NCBI RefSeq assembly: GCF_030867095.1
Contig: NC_081824.1
Location: 54,222,882-54,286,881 of the forward strand
Origin: Alligator mississippiensis
Lineage: Eukaryota > Chordata > Crocodylia > Alligatoridae
Direction: 5' to 3'
DNA length: 64,000 nucleotides
Part shown: one piece after another, positions 20,990-32,509 of the stretch
Position numbering within the stretch: position 1 is the stretch's first letter
How the letters are laid out: the number at the start of each line of letters is the position of its first letter
The notes under the pieces: model-generated
Database searches by the model: none
Told to the model about the DNA's origin: nothing
What the model saw: the letters and a program-made list of their open reading frames with translations, nothing else
Position numbers and translations under genes: made by a program

Positions 20990-22620
20990 TACATGATGGA
21001 AGAGAGGGAACACTATAAATGGGATCATTTCAAGTGTTTTCTGTTTTTGGAATAATGATTAAACAGCTAAATGGCTAGATGTCAGACTATATTTACCTAT
21101 AATGAAAAAAGTATTTCTAGACCTATGCAATCAATTAATTAATGGAGATGTTTTTGCTCTTTTCTTCCCCAGAAGGGAAAACAGCTTTAGATATTGAAGG
21201 GGGAAACACCTTGATTCCTTAGCAATGATTGACATTTCAGTTTAAAAGAAACTTGATGGCTTTCCTTATATCAACTCCGGTACATTGCTCAGTTTGCTGA
21301 TTTCAGGTGGTAGCAGGAATTGTCAACAGTAACACCTGTACCAATAACAAGATTAGTCACTGCTTGGGATTGCTAGATCTAACACAGTAAAAGCATTTAC
21401 TAAATTGGGCAAATTACACACTTTAAATGATTATTTTGCCACTGTCAGATTGTCTGAAAGACTGTCTAAAAATAATATATCCATCGCTCTTTATGTCCTA
21501 ACTTTAATAGGTTTACTATTTACAACTACCACCTGGATTCCAGTTGAAGGGCTATAAATAAAGAGGGGGTTCCTGGAATTATTTTGATCCTTTTTAGTTG
21601 AAATTGTATGAACTGGAATAACTAATAAGCAACAATAACTTGAAAATAATACAGTATCAGGTGTGGCAAATGCCAGCAAGGAATGGAATATGGGCAATAA
21701 ATACAGAATCACAAAACTCAATTTGCATTCGTACCTCTTGGAAAATACTATATGAGGGAAATTTTTGAGAAACAATGTTATCGAAAGTAGCAGGGAAAAT
21801 ACAGAGGAAAAAAGGCTTGCATTCTAGGACAGTAATATTAAATGAAAGTTTGGCCAACACATCATAAAATTGGCAATTTGGGGATGATATCCTTGTCTGC
21901 CTGGCCTGAAGAAAGGTGCTTTCTGCCCAAAATCTTATTTCTCTCAACTATACATTTGGTGCAATAAAAGGGACCACAAAAATCCTTGCCTTTCATATAT
22001 GGTGCAAAGGGAATTATGCAATAGGAGTTACCTAGTCACTTTTTGGGCTGCATCCTCAGGCACTGAAATACTTCTAAAGAATCTTACCATAAGCATGTTT
22101 CATGGCAACTTGTTAACAGAATGATTTTTAGCAAGTTGAAGTGAATTTAAAGAGTAACATCTTTAGTATAGACTTTGAAGGTTTGAGACATTAGAGAATA
22201 CTGGAAGAAATTAATAAATTAGTTCCACTTAGCACACACTACTTGAAAGTGCTTTATAACAAATGTTATTTAAGGGTTTGATGCTGAGGAAAAAACAAGA
22301 AGCGAGAATAGCTGTTTTAAGTTTGTTGAGGGGCATGACCGGTCATGATGATGATAATGTAAAGAAATGCTAAGAGATGCTGTCTAAGATTTATGAGTAT
22401 TTAGCTTTATTATACATTAAAAATGATCTCCCAAGAAAATAAGTGGAAGCATATGAACTGAGTAATAGCTAGATTTATAAGCTCATTACAGTTGTGAATT
22501 TCTGTGAGATTGAGACATATTTATTGATGTGTTTTGTTTTTTTTTCCATTCCAGAAAGGAAATGGAATAGATTCTCTCAAAGTAGGTTTGCAGGACAGCA
22601 TAATGGAAAGTAATTTATAC
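20990..22620. other. PHF3 intron 1, mostly unrecognised
   Basis: AT-rich sequence. A short Penelope-tail-like block lies at about 21903-21985 (cctgaagaaaggtgctttc, then ggtgcaataaaaggga). Nothing else was recognised. Confidence 0.45.
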
Positions 22621-22626
22621 TGCATA

Positions 22627-23527
22627 CAGGCAGCCCCCACTTAACGAGGTTTCGATTAGTGCTATTTTGCTATAGCGCTCATTTAAAATTGATACCTGGT
22701 TTCACTGAGCATTCAGCCAGTTCGCTATAGTGCTCAGTGGAATCAGCGAGTTTTGGCGGGAAGGTGGGGAGAAGCAGCGCTGGCTGTGGCAGCAAGTGAT
22801 AGCGAGTGGGGGGCGGGCGTGAGCATGCTGGGGTGGGGAGAAGCCAGGCACAGCTGGTGAATACAGTGGTGGGGCGGTGGACTGTCCCATGGGAGGGGTG
22901 GGGGGTGGTCTTGCGGCTGTCCAGGAGCGGGGTGGGGTTTACAGCAGGCTGCACACTTAGCGGGGATACTGCAACCCCCCCTGCTCCTGGCTGGCTGCAA
23001 ACATCCACCCCGCTGCTGTGGGATGCTCCACTGCCTGAGTTCACTAGCTGAAGCAGTGGAGATGGCAAGGAGTGTGGGGCCTGTGCCGGTGCAGGGTGTG
23101 GGCAGCAGGAATGTGGGGCCCGGGGCCAGGGCTGGCAGGGGCCCATGCCCAGAGTGGGGCAGCAGGAGTGCTGGTGCCTAGGCTGGCACGTGGGGCCAGC
23201 GGGGTGGGTGGATGGGGAGAGACGGTGGTGGTGAAAAGCAGTGAGAATCGGGGGATGGGCATCAGTGCAGGGCCTGTGTTGGTGCCCAGGACCAGGGCCG
23301 GTGGGGGCCCAGGTCGGGGGAACAGGAGCGCACACCTGGCCTGGCACGTGGGACTGGAGCGGCCAGCAGGCTAATGGGGAGAGGCAGCAGTGGCGAGAAG
23401 AGGCGACGACAACCGATTACCTATATTTACATTCATTCCTATGGGCAAATGGATTTTGTTTAGCATGGTTTCGCTTAGCGCTTGGTTTTTCTGGAACCAG
23501 TTAAGAGCCCTAAGCGGGGGTTGCCTG
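22627..23527. mobile_element. TIR element flanked by TA (mariner/Tigger-like)
   Basis: The left end is CAGGCAGCCCCCACTTAACG and the reverse complement of the right end CAGGCAACCCCCGCTTAGGG. Each is flanked by TA (22625-22626 and 23528-23529), the usual mariner-type target. Inner subterminal blocks also pair: ttagtgctattttgctatag against ggtttcgcttagcgc. The GC-rich core has no transposase. CAGGCA termini recall Tigger elements, a family-level inference. Confidence 0.75.
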
Positions 23528-23668
23528 TAATAGAAATACTGATTCTTGTTGAGTCTTTGGCTTGAGTGTAATTGTACCTGCCTCCCCACTTTTTTTAGAG
23601 CAGTGATAGAGCTGGGATAGAGCAGTGTTTTGTTGAATAGAAAATTTTATAATTAGCAGAGGCTAGTC

Positions 23669-23831
23669 CAGGGCCAGGCAATTATTTCGGGAGGAAGGTC
23701 GCTTACTGAGTTTTGGCAAGCCATCGAGGGCTGCAGGACAGGCAGCCAGGGGCAGATAAATCTTCTAAATTTTTTAGGGACCCCGTGGGCTGGATAGAAT
23801 GGCCTGGTTGGCTGCATCTTGCCCACCCTTG
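23669..23831 (+). mobile_element. hAT family B miniature (163 bp)
   Basis: It has family B ends, CAGGGCCAGGCAATTATTT on the left and ttgcccacccttg on the right. The duplication ggctagtc (23661-23668) / ggctagtt (23832-23839) matches at 7 of 8. Internally it joins the left arm (gaaggtcgcttactgag…) directly to the right arm (ttttttagggaccccgtgg…), so the 1.1 kb core with the hairpin is deleted. Confidence 0.88.
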
Positions 23832-23839
23832 GGCTAGTT

Positions 23840-25180
23840 TGTTCAAGGAGAAAAAGCTAGTGAAATAACTATATATAATTCTTAAAAACTTATTTGTACT
23901 TTCAGGCATTGTGGCCTCCTTTTTGACTGCTTACCTGGTTTTGGTGGGTGAGTTTGTTAGGAAAGTACCCTGAAATATCTTATGCTGATTGTTTGTTTTG
24001 AAGTGCTCTGGTTGCCAGTGCCAAGGTCTCTGGTGTCCATGTGTGATGATGGAAGGCTGAATGCACTGTAAGGTCATAGGAATTCTGCTTACTGTAATTA
24101 GATTTCATTATTTGGACTGTTGAAATTTCAAAACTTTATGATTGTTAGATGTTTGTAGACTTATCTGTAAATAACTTTGTGTTAAGAAACCGTAAGAGCA
24201 GGATAATAAAAGTATAGTTGGTATGAACCAAAAATGAATTAATATGTCTGATTTAAAATTTTCCTTTCTTTTTGACTTGCATCTAGTTGTTTTTATTTTG
24301 TAAAATGTAATTTTGTAACTGCTGTTATTAAAAGTGACTAATTGGGTATTGAGAATGTAGATAAGTGCTGGCTAAACTTTTGCTACATAGGGTTTGCCAG
24401 TGTATCTTGGATCTAACCTTTATCACTACTGATACTTCAGCTATTTTTTAGAGAGAGACAAGAGTTTTATGCAGGTTTTATGGTGGTTCTGTGATAGATA
24501 ATTCATTTACGGTTGTAAGGAAAGTTTAGAATCTTTTTTTAAAGTATTCTGTCAAGATTCCTTTTGCACCTTTGAAATAATTTTTGGTATATGGGTTTTA
24601 AATTAAACTTTAGTTTAAGGTTAGTTGTCCCACCAAATACTTTATTCTCTGTTATATTCACTGATAGGGTAAATTGAATTACAGGACTTGAGGCAGAAGG
24701 GTCAGAGAGCTGGGAATCTTGAAGCCTTGGTACTCTTACCAGATGTTCTAGATGCTGCCTGACCTTGAGCAAGTCACTATTTTTTCTATGAGTTTGTTTC
24801 ACCATTGTTTCTGTTTAGATTGTAAACTTTGTGGGCAGACTCTTGCTTTATGTTGGTGCAGTGCCTTAAGGCCCTGGTCTCAATTTAGGTTTCTGTACTG
24901 CAATACAAATAAACAAGAGTATGTCATTAAAACACAAGCACGATCATTTTTAAAGTAGAAGAAAGGACAAAATCTTTCTTTTAAAAATTTGGAATGAAAG
25001 AAGAAAAAGCAGTGCCAAGCTTGTCTTCTGATTATCTCAACTCTAAAGTGAAATTCTGTGGTGTATATTATGTCACCAATGCCTTTACCTATCAAGAGCT
25101 CTGTGGTTGAATCTGGTTATTCCAGCCTGAGGGGTAAAGCTAAGTTAAGCTTTTTTTCTGATAAATGTTGTTTGAAAGTA
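23840..25180. other. PHF3 intron 1, nothing recognised
   Basis: AT-rich, no repeat landmark or exon seen. Confidence 0.5.
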
Positions 25181-25189
25181 TAGAACAAG

Positions 25190-25700
25190 TAGAGATGCAC
25201 CAATATATTGGTCCATATTGGATGGGAACTGATAAAAGGAAAATTGACATTTCAGCAATCAGCTTTTTTCTAATGGTCATCAGTAAATGCTGTGTGCATG
25301 TGTGCAGCTGTAGCATGCAGGCAACTTGGAGAGCAGTGGGGCAGATCACGGCTCCCAGGGTGAGGGAGGGAGTAGGGCAAGTGCAGGCATTACTAAGCCA
25401 AGACAAGGCAGGGTCCATGGGGTGGGTGGTCTAGGAAGTGCAGGGGGGTGGAGAAGGGAGGCAGGTCCTTGTTGCTGTGCGCACCCCTGGGAGAGTTGGC
25501 GGGGGGGGGAGCATGTGCCCCCTGGATTTGTGTGGGGCATGAGGGCAGTTCGCTTGCTGTGGGCTTGGGGCCAGGGGCTGCGCTGGCCTTTTCCCAGTGG
25601 GGGTCTGGGCTGGGGCTGTGCTTGAGGCAGGGTGGGCAGTGGCTCTGGGAGCAGGGGCTATGGGGTAGGTTATAGCTGCACAAAAATTTGCCCCAATCTT
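25190..25700 (+). mobile_element. hAT family A, copy 1 (right-truncated)
   Basis: It starts TAGAGATGCACCAATATATT and follows the family A left arm (ggaaaattgacattt, gtgtgcatgtgtgcagctg) and GC-rich core to about tatagctgcacaaaaattt. It lacks the right terminus. The next full copy begins 180 bases further on in the same orientation. Confidence 0.75.
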
Positions 25701-25878
25701 AATGCAGTAAGGTAGGCTGTAATTTGATAAACTGTCATGGCTGTTGAGCCTACACATTGAATCTAAGTCATTTTCTATGGCTGTTGTTTCTAGAAGAGTT
25801 GTTTTTTTTAAAGCTGTGGTCACTGCTTTGTCTGATCTGACAAACCTCTTGTTCAAGATGTTGCATCATATAATGTAT

Positions 25879-26912
25879 TAGAGGTGCACCAATACATTGG
25901 TCCAATATTGGATCAGCACTGATACAAAGAAAATGTTCTGTATCGGAAATTGGCCCAATGCGGCCGATTAATTTGCCTGATAAATGCCCGTGCATGCATG
26001 CAGCTGCAGTGTAGCATGTAGGCAGTGAAGAGCAGAGCTGGCAGCATGGAGAGCTGCCTGCAGCTGGTAAGTCTGGTGTGGTAGAGAGGGATGGGGGGTA
26101 GGAAGATCAAGGCTCCCATGGTGAGGGAGGTGTGGGCTGGGTCAGGGGCTGCCCAGCTGGGTTGGGGTGGGTGTGAGAGAGCGCCTCAGCGGCTCATGGG
26201 GGGTGGGGAGGGAAGTGCCCCCTGCATCTGTGCAGCATGGGGTAAGCTGTAGCTGCAGGCTAGAGCCAGGACAGACATGGGATGGGGGTGCAGGAAGGGA
26301 GGGGGGGTCAGTTTCCACTGCTGCACATGGCTCACCTGGTGCTTGTCTGGCAGCCTCTGCCACTTGTCTGGGAGGGCATGGGAGATGGGGGGAGTGTGCC
26401 CCTGTATCTGCCTAGCCAAGAAGAGTTCAGTACAGCCCCAGCCTGCCCTGCCCTGTGCATATCCAGGGGCACACCTTCCCGGATGAGCAGTGGAAGCAGC
26501 AGTGGAAGCTGCCAGATGAGCACTGGACAAACTGTGTGCAGTGGCAAGAGCTGCCCCCACCCTCCCTTCCTGCACCCCCATCCTATGCTTGCCTTGGTCC
26601 CAGCCCGCATGTGCAGATCTCAGGGGCACATGCCCCCCCCCCCCCGAAAAGCCACTTGTGAGACTGTGCTGTGGCTGGGCAGCCCCTGCCCCAGCCTTGC
26701 TCCCTCCCTCACCTCAGGGGCCTTGATCTGCACCCTATCCCCTGCACCCTTTCCTTCCCCTCTCGCCTTCCACTACACCAGACTTACCAGCTGGACACAG
26801 CTCTTCAAGCTGAAGAGCTGCGAATTGAAAATCAGATTTGTATTGGCTAATGTGCCTGCTTAAAAATCAGCAATTGGTATCAGCCCCAAAAATCACTATC
26901 GGTGCACCCCTA
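25879..26912 (+). mobile_element. hAT family A, copy 2 (complete ends)
   Basis: It starts TAGAGGTGCACCAATACATT and ends ctatcggtgcacccct plus ta. The flanks are an exact 8 bp duplication, taatgtat, at 25871-25878 and 26913-26920. At 1034 bp, its core is a GC-rich block (ccctgc, gggcagc, ccagcc words) between AT-rich subterminal arms rich in atcggt/accgat. It has no transposase. The intact duplication makes it one of the younger insertions here. Confidence 0.92.
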
Positions 26913-27024
26913 TAATGTATGGATAAGGATCTACTTAAATTGCAGTGAGGTGAAAGGATTTCTGTGCTCCACTTTCATGCAGAGCTGATTTTGCAGTTTA
27001 TTTGCAGTCGGGCCTCCTCTTGCT

Positions 27025-27095
27025 GCTGAGTGGCTGAGAGGCCCTAGTGGCCTTGCCCCTCCCTGCTGATTGGCTAAGAGGCCAATTGTTCATCT
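27025..27095 (-). promoter_or_regulatory. Inverted CCAAT block similar to that at 9295
   Basis: The text gctgattggctaagaggcc and the diverged gctgagtggctgagaggcc lie in tandem, 35-40 bases apart. Read on the other strand they match ggcctctttgccaatcag near 9363. Probably a small piece of the same repeat. Confidence 0.4.
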
Positions 27096-27109
27096 TCAGA
27101 TTGTAGCAT

Positions 27110-29425
27110 TGCATCTAGCTTCTTAAAAGATGGTGCCAAAACCCTTTCACTTCCTTGGCTGTAGCCTTTGCTGAGTCTGTGTTACTAGTTCAGCCTCTTA
27201 ACAGTCTCAAATCACATGCTCTGTGGTTGCAGGGAATGTTGCACTTGTATTCTAGTAAGCTTTTATGGGGGGGGGGGGGGGGTGAAATCATGAGAAACAC
27301 CAGTTTTTGTGATGATTGTGGGAAAGACTGTCTTGTGGTTTCCATGAAAAATGTGAAAATAGATCCTTCTGTATGGGACTTGGGTTCTGGTTCTGCAGTG
27401 ATGTCCATGGACATAGAGTCCACTTGCCAGCCTGGGCCTTACTCCAATAATGTACTCCCTAGAATTTGCATGTTTACATTAGGAATAGCCATAGATATGT
27501 TTTGGAAAGTATATAAAAGGAACAGAGCAAGCAGCATCTGATTCTCTGTACATTAGGTTTCCTCAGGTGTAGAAGACTTGACTGATTCAATGAGTATCTT
27601 TACTTGTGTTTAGGAATCTGGTGATGTTTTTAAATGCATCTTACATAGCAGTGTACACATCTTGCTTTTTCCTTCTGGTTGAAATCTGCCAGGTTCCATT
27701 ATGCACAGCCCCAGTTAAGGACCTGTATTAAAAAAAAAAAAAACCCACAACTCTTTTTGTCTTAAGTCAAATTCAGGTTGGCTTAAAAATATTGGTAGGT
27801 TAAACTGGCCAACATAATTTGGAAATACAGAGTAAGTTAAAGTGACTTTGGTCTGTTTTTGATGCGAGTTAACATATTAAGGAGTATACAGCTATAAGAG
27901 GGAATTTGTGTAATATCAGAAAGATTGACTCAAAAGAAAATGAACAATTGAGCGAATACAGTTTAGAAGCCAATGAAAGCTTGTGTTCAGAGTAATAGAG
28001 AACTAAACATTACACACACACTTTACAAGTTTAGCCAAAAAGAATCCCATGTATGTAAATGAAAGGGCTACTATGATATGATGTTAGCTGTTTGTAATCT
28101 TTGAATCTATTCATCTGCAAGGGAAGGCAATGTGTATATGACAGTTTTCACTCCCAGTATTAGTGTCTCTCTCTTCCCTTCCTCTCAGGTTAGTTTGAAG
28201 TTGGAGATAGAGATGTTGAATTGGTGTCTGAATTTCTAGCAAATGGTAAATTGTTGTAGGCAGCCCTGAGAAGTGAGGGGGGGGGGGTTTGCCCCTAGTG
28301 ATAGTATAGCATTGCTGTGGGAGAGAGGGCAAAGTCAACTTTGGCCACACACAGTTATGTGGTAGCAATTTTTTAATCAAGTGTTCTGTGGGATTGGCAG
28401 CTTTCTACTCTTTCAGTTGTGCTTACTTAGTGGCTGAAAAAACTGAATTTTACCTCCAAGACTTGTCAGTGGGCAGGCTGAGATAATAACTTAAGCAGGT
28501 TTTAGGCTGCCTGTAACAGGGAAGAACCTCTGAGAGTAAAGTAAGTGATAAATACCTAAAATAGATTTTACAAAAAATGTCATGTGGGTCCAACAGCATA
28601 TGTTTTCATAAGCATAACCCTGGATTTAATATTTAAGATTAAAAACTTAAATATCAACTCAGGATAATAAAACTATTTTTGTTTTTCTGTCTCCTTTAAA
28701 ACAGGAAAGTTTGTGCATTTCTTTGTATAGTTTTGTCACTGTATAGGATATTATTTCATAAGAGATATGTTAAAAGCAAAACCGACTCCCACATACCTTG
28801 GGTGCTGTCTGATTTGGTATGTTTGATATGCAGAAGATATTTCTGTGAATACCCATCCAGGGGACAATGCAGAATTTGTAGAATGCTTATTTTAATAGAT
28901 GTTCAGGTATGGTATTTGAACAGCATGCTCTAATAGCAGAAGCATGTTTCTGAACTTAATGTGCCACACAACGTAAAAAACACCCCCCCCCCCGTCACTT
29001 CAACATAAAAGTAGGTCAGCATTAAATTATAATTTCATAGTATGCCTCTGTCAATACACTTTATTTTGAGGACATTTGTTTTTGCTGGTTTAAGTGTTCT
29101 ACGGCTAAGTGGTAGCTGTAGAACTGATGTAAAATAAGTGCTCTACTATAGAACTATATTCCAAAATCTAAGCTTTCATTACAAAAAATGTCAAACTTTC
29201 CATTTCTAAACAGTTAGAATTCATTCTGTACATGTCTCCCTCTGTATATTTATAGCTAGATCTCTCTGTATAAGCTGCCAATCATTTATGTGAGGTTATC
29301 GAGCTTGAATTCTTATACTGATGCATGGCTGTCGTCCTAGACCCCATTTACACTGTAGATTTTTAAAACAAGATTTCTACTATTATGAAAAGCAGTTAAG
29401 ATTCAATCTTAACTTTCTATGAACA
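27110..29425. other. PHF3 intron 1, nothing recognised
   Basis: AT-rich, with mononucleotide runs (G-run at 27267-27282, A-run at about 27730-27742, G-run at about 28277-28288, C-run at about 28982-28994). No exon or repeat family was recognised. Confidence 0.5.
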
Positions 29426-32400
29426 CTAATGTAAGGGGCTTAGGAGATCTAGTCCAATGTTTTCTAACCTTTTCCATCCCAAGGCACACTTACATTAATA
29501 AAATTTTTCTGTGACACCCGTTAAGGCATTTCCCATACTTAGAAGCTTACTGCCACAGCAAGATTCCATGGCACAGCTGTTCAGGGGCTCTGAAACTGCG
29601 TACCCCTCACAGCCAACACATGCATGCGTCTTCTGTGAAAATGTCATCAACACTACTTATCTGTTAGTGTTAAGCAACTATATAGCTTATTCCAAAATTC
29701 TTGCAGCACACCAGTTGAAAAGCACTAATCTAGTCCAACTCCCTGCTCTCATAACAAGGCCAGCCACAACTATATCATCCCAGCCATGGCTTTGTCTTGG
29801 AGGTTCTTAAGCCCCGGCAAGGATGGAGATTCTACCACCTCTCTGGGTAACCTGTTTCAGTGCTTTACTACCTTCTAGTAAGAAAGTAGTTCCTAATATC
29901 TAACCTAAGCTTCCCTTGCTGCAACTTGAAACCTTTGCTTTTTTTGTCATCTGTCACCACTGAGAACAGTCTAGCTCCATCCTTTTTAGAACCACCCATC
30001 AGGTAGTTGAAGGCTGCTATTAAATCTCCGCATAGTCTTCTCTTTTGTAGAATAAATAAAGCCCACTTCTCTCAGCCTTTCCTCAAGAGTCGTGTGCCTC
30101 ACCTTCCTAATCATTTTCATTGCCCTCTGCTGGACTGTTTCCAATTTGCCCATATCCTTTTGTGGGGGTGGGGGGGGCAGCAAAACTGGACACAGTACTC
30201 CAGGTGTGGCCTCACCAGTGCTGAACAGAGGAAGAATCATTTCATCATAGCAGCTAATCAGGTTGGTCAAGCATTACTTTCTCTTGGTGCATCCATGCCG
30301 ACTGTTCCCAATCACCTTCTTTTCCTTCAAGTGTTTAGAAATGCACTCCTTGAGGACCTGCTCCATGATTTTTTCAGGGACAAGTTCCTTAAGTGAATCC
30401 AACCCTGGTTTTCTGAAGTCCAGTGTCCTTGCTCTGCTGCTTCTTCCTTTCCTCAGGATCCTAAACTTGATCACCTCATGGTTGCTGCCTTCCAAGTTGC
30501 CACCCACTACTTCACCCCCCCCCCCCCCCTTATTTGTGAGCAGCAGGTCAGAGAGAGCCTGGTCCCTAGTAGGCCTCTCCAATACTTGCACCAGGAAGTT
30601 GTCCCTAACACTCTCCAAAAGCTTCCTGGATTGTCTGTGCATTATTGTATTCCTCTCCCAGCAGATGTCAGAGTGATTGAAGTCCCCCATGAGAATTAGG
30701 GCCTGCATTTGGGAAACTTCTGTTAGCTATTTGAAGAAAGCCTCATCCAACCTCTCCTCCTGGTCTGGTGGTCTATAGCAGACACCCACCACAACATCAA
30801 CCTTATAATGCTGGGGTCACAAGCTACCTCTTCTTCTCCCCTGCCTGTCCTTCCTGAACAGTTTATACCCATCCATGAGTGCTTCAGTCATGTGAATTAT
30901 CCCACCAAGTCTATGATTGTAATCATGTCATAGTTCTGTGACTGTGCAAGGACTTCAGGTGCCTTCTGCTAGTTTCCCAGGCTCCACATATTCATGTACA
31001 GACACCCAAGATAATTAGCAGATTGCCTTACTTTCTCAGTAAGAATGAGAAGGCCTCCTTTGTTGCTCCCTCCTGCTTTCTCCAGGTCACCCACTTCTCT
31101 CTTACCTCAGGGCTTTAAGCTAGGTTCATTAGGGGATTAAGCACAAAGTGCTTTTCACTAGGTAAGTGAGTCTGTCTTTTCCTAGCTGTCCTTTTCAGAA
31201 CAAACATCCCATGGTTGAAGCAGCCAAAGCCCTGCTGGCAACCCCATCAGTGCAGCTATGCATTGATATGCAGGATGCATCTGCTCCTGTCTAGACCTTT
31301 CCCCATTCAAAATCGCAGGGATTGAGGAGAACACCACCTGAGGCCCTGTTCCCTTCAACCACATGCCCAGAGCCCTGTAGTAATTTTTGATCTGCTCAGG
31401 GGTCACTCCTGGCAGCATCACTGGTACCTACCTGGATAAGCAGCATAGGGTAATAGTCAGAGGGAGGGCCGAGTCTCAGATCCAGGCAAGCAACAGGCTT
31501 CCTCAGACAACAGGTCAGGCTGGCAGATGGATGTCTCCATCCTTTGCACATGGGAGTTTCCAACTACCACCACCCATTGCTTCCTCTTTGTGGCAGTGGT
31601 CTTGATCCTCTCAACCTTAGGGACCCTGCCCTGGCCTGTCCTCTCCCACCAATGGAACATGTTCCTCCTCTGCTACTAGGGCTCCTTTATCTATTTTTCA
31701 GGCAAACCAGTACAGGAGATGAAGACTTTTGCTTGTTGCCAAACATCACAAGCTTTCAGCTTCCACCTTCCTGGGAGTCCCTGTCCTCTTCTTTCTCTAG
31801 TGCTGCCTTTGGCAGTACCTTGTCTGCGGTCCTGGAGGTCTGCTCTGGCATCAAATTGATGCAGTCCTTGTGGTAGAGGATGCTCTGGAGCCCTGCTACC
31901 TTCTCCTGTAACTCTTGCATGCTCTGTGAGGGAAGCCACCAGGAGGCACTGCTCACATAGCCAGGTGGGGGGACTGCCTGCTGTCACTAGTAGTAACCCT
32001 TCAAGCTTCAGGCTCTGCAGCGCCAAACTAGGACCTGCATGGAAGCCTCACTGCAAAGGAAGAGCTGTCAGTGTCAGTGGCTCTGGCATTGCAACATCCT
32101 CCAGCCATTTCTCTGGGAACCAATCCACCACCTCTCTTCCTGCCCCTTTCTAAGCAGACCTTCTGTAGCAAGCTCCCCTATAAGCTGGCTTGTTCACTGC
32201 TCCTTGGTCCCAGAAATGTCCTTTTTCCCTGCTTCCACTCACCAAACTTACAGTGAAGAAAGGCAAAAGAGTTTCCAGGGAAACTCATTAGTGAAGTTCC
32301 CCTCACTTGGGACTTTAGTATTGTTTTGATTGTTGAGTTATAGCTGCTTAGCACTAAAAATATGTAGGTTAACAAGCTCTTTCTTTTAATTAAGAATAAT

Positions 32401-32500
32401 GTTAAAGGGTGCCCTGCAAAGAGGAAGGGGTGGCAAACTGATTTGCAAACTGCCGTTTGCTGTCCCCGTTTTCTGGCTCCCTGGTCACTTGGAGTCTCTT
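29425..32500 (-). mobile_element. CR1 LINE with ORF1 and ORF2 pieces, internally deleted
   Basis: Read on the - strand, the order is 5' region, ORF1, ORF2 endonuclease, ORF2 C-terminus, 3' end. ORF1 landmarks: WLCEQCLLVASLTEH (PHD-like region, about 31930-31980), RKQWVVVVGNSHVQRMET (esterase block, near 31560-31600) and MLPGVTPEQIKNYYRALGMW (31360-31420). ORF2 endonuclease: LILMGDFNHSDICW and LVQVLERPTRDQALSDLLL (30590-30700). ORF2 end: KLETVQQRAMKMIRK (near 30110-30160). The reverse transcriptase between endonuclease and C-terminus is missing. A small hAT interrupts the 3' end (29455-29727). PHD and esterase domains in CR1 ORF1 are known for this clade. Confidence 0.88.
29455..29727. mobile_element. 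273 bp hAT-like element inside the CR1 3' end
   Basis: The left end is CAATGTTTTCTAACC and the reverse complement of the right end TAGTGCTTTTCAACTGG. The duplication atctagtc is exact at 29447-29454 and 29728-29735, and the duplicated bases belong to the CR1 phrase gatctagtccaac. The interior has aaggcacacttacattaat and ttgcagcacaccagttg. It is therefore younger than the CR1 copy. Confidence 0.9.
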
Positions 32501-32509
32501 TTTGCATCT

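Noticed and set aside
22679-23347. 222-residue Pro/His-rich open frame on the - strand
   Set aside because: It lies entirely inside the TA-flanked TIR element, has biased composition and no domain, and no transposase signature.
30274-30708. Open frame with MGDFNHSDICW, considered as a host endonuclease-like gene
   Set aside because: It is the endonuclease of a CR1 LINE, with CR1 ORF1 and tail in the expected order around it.
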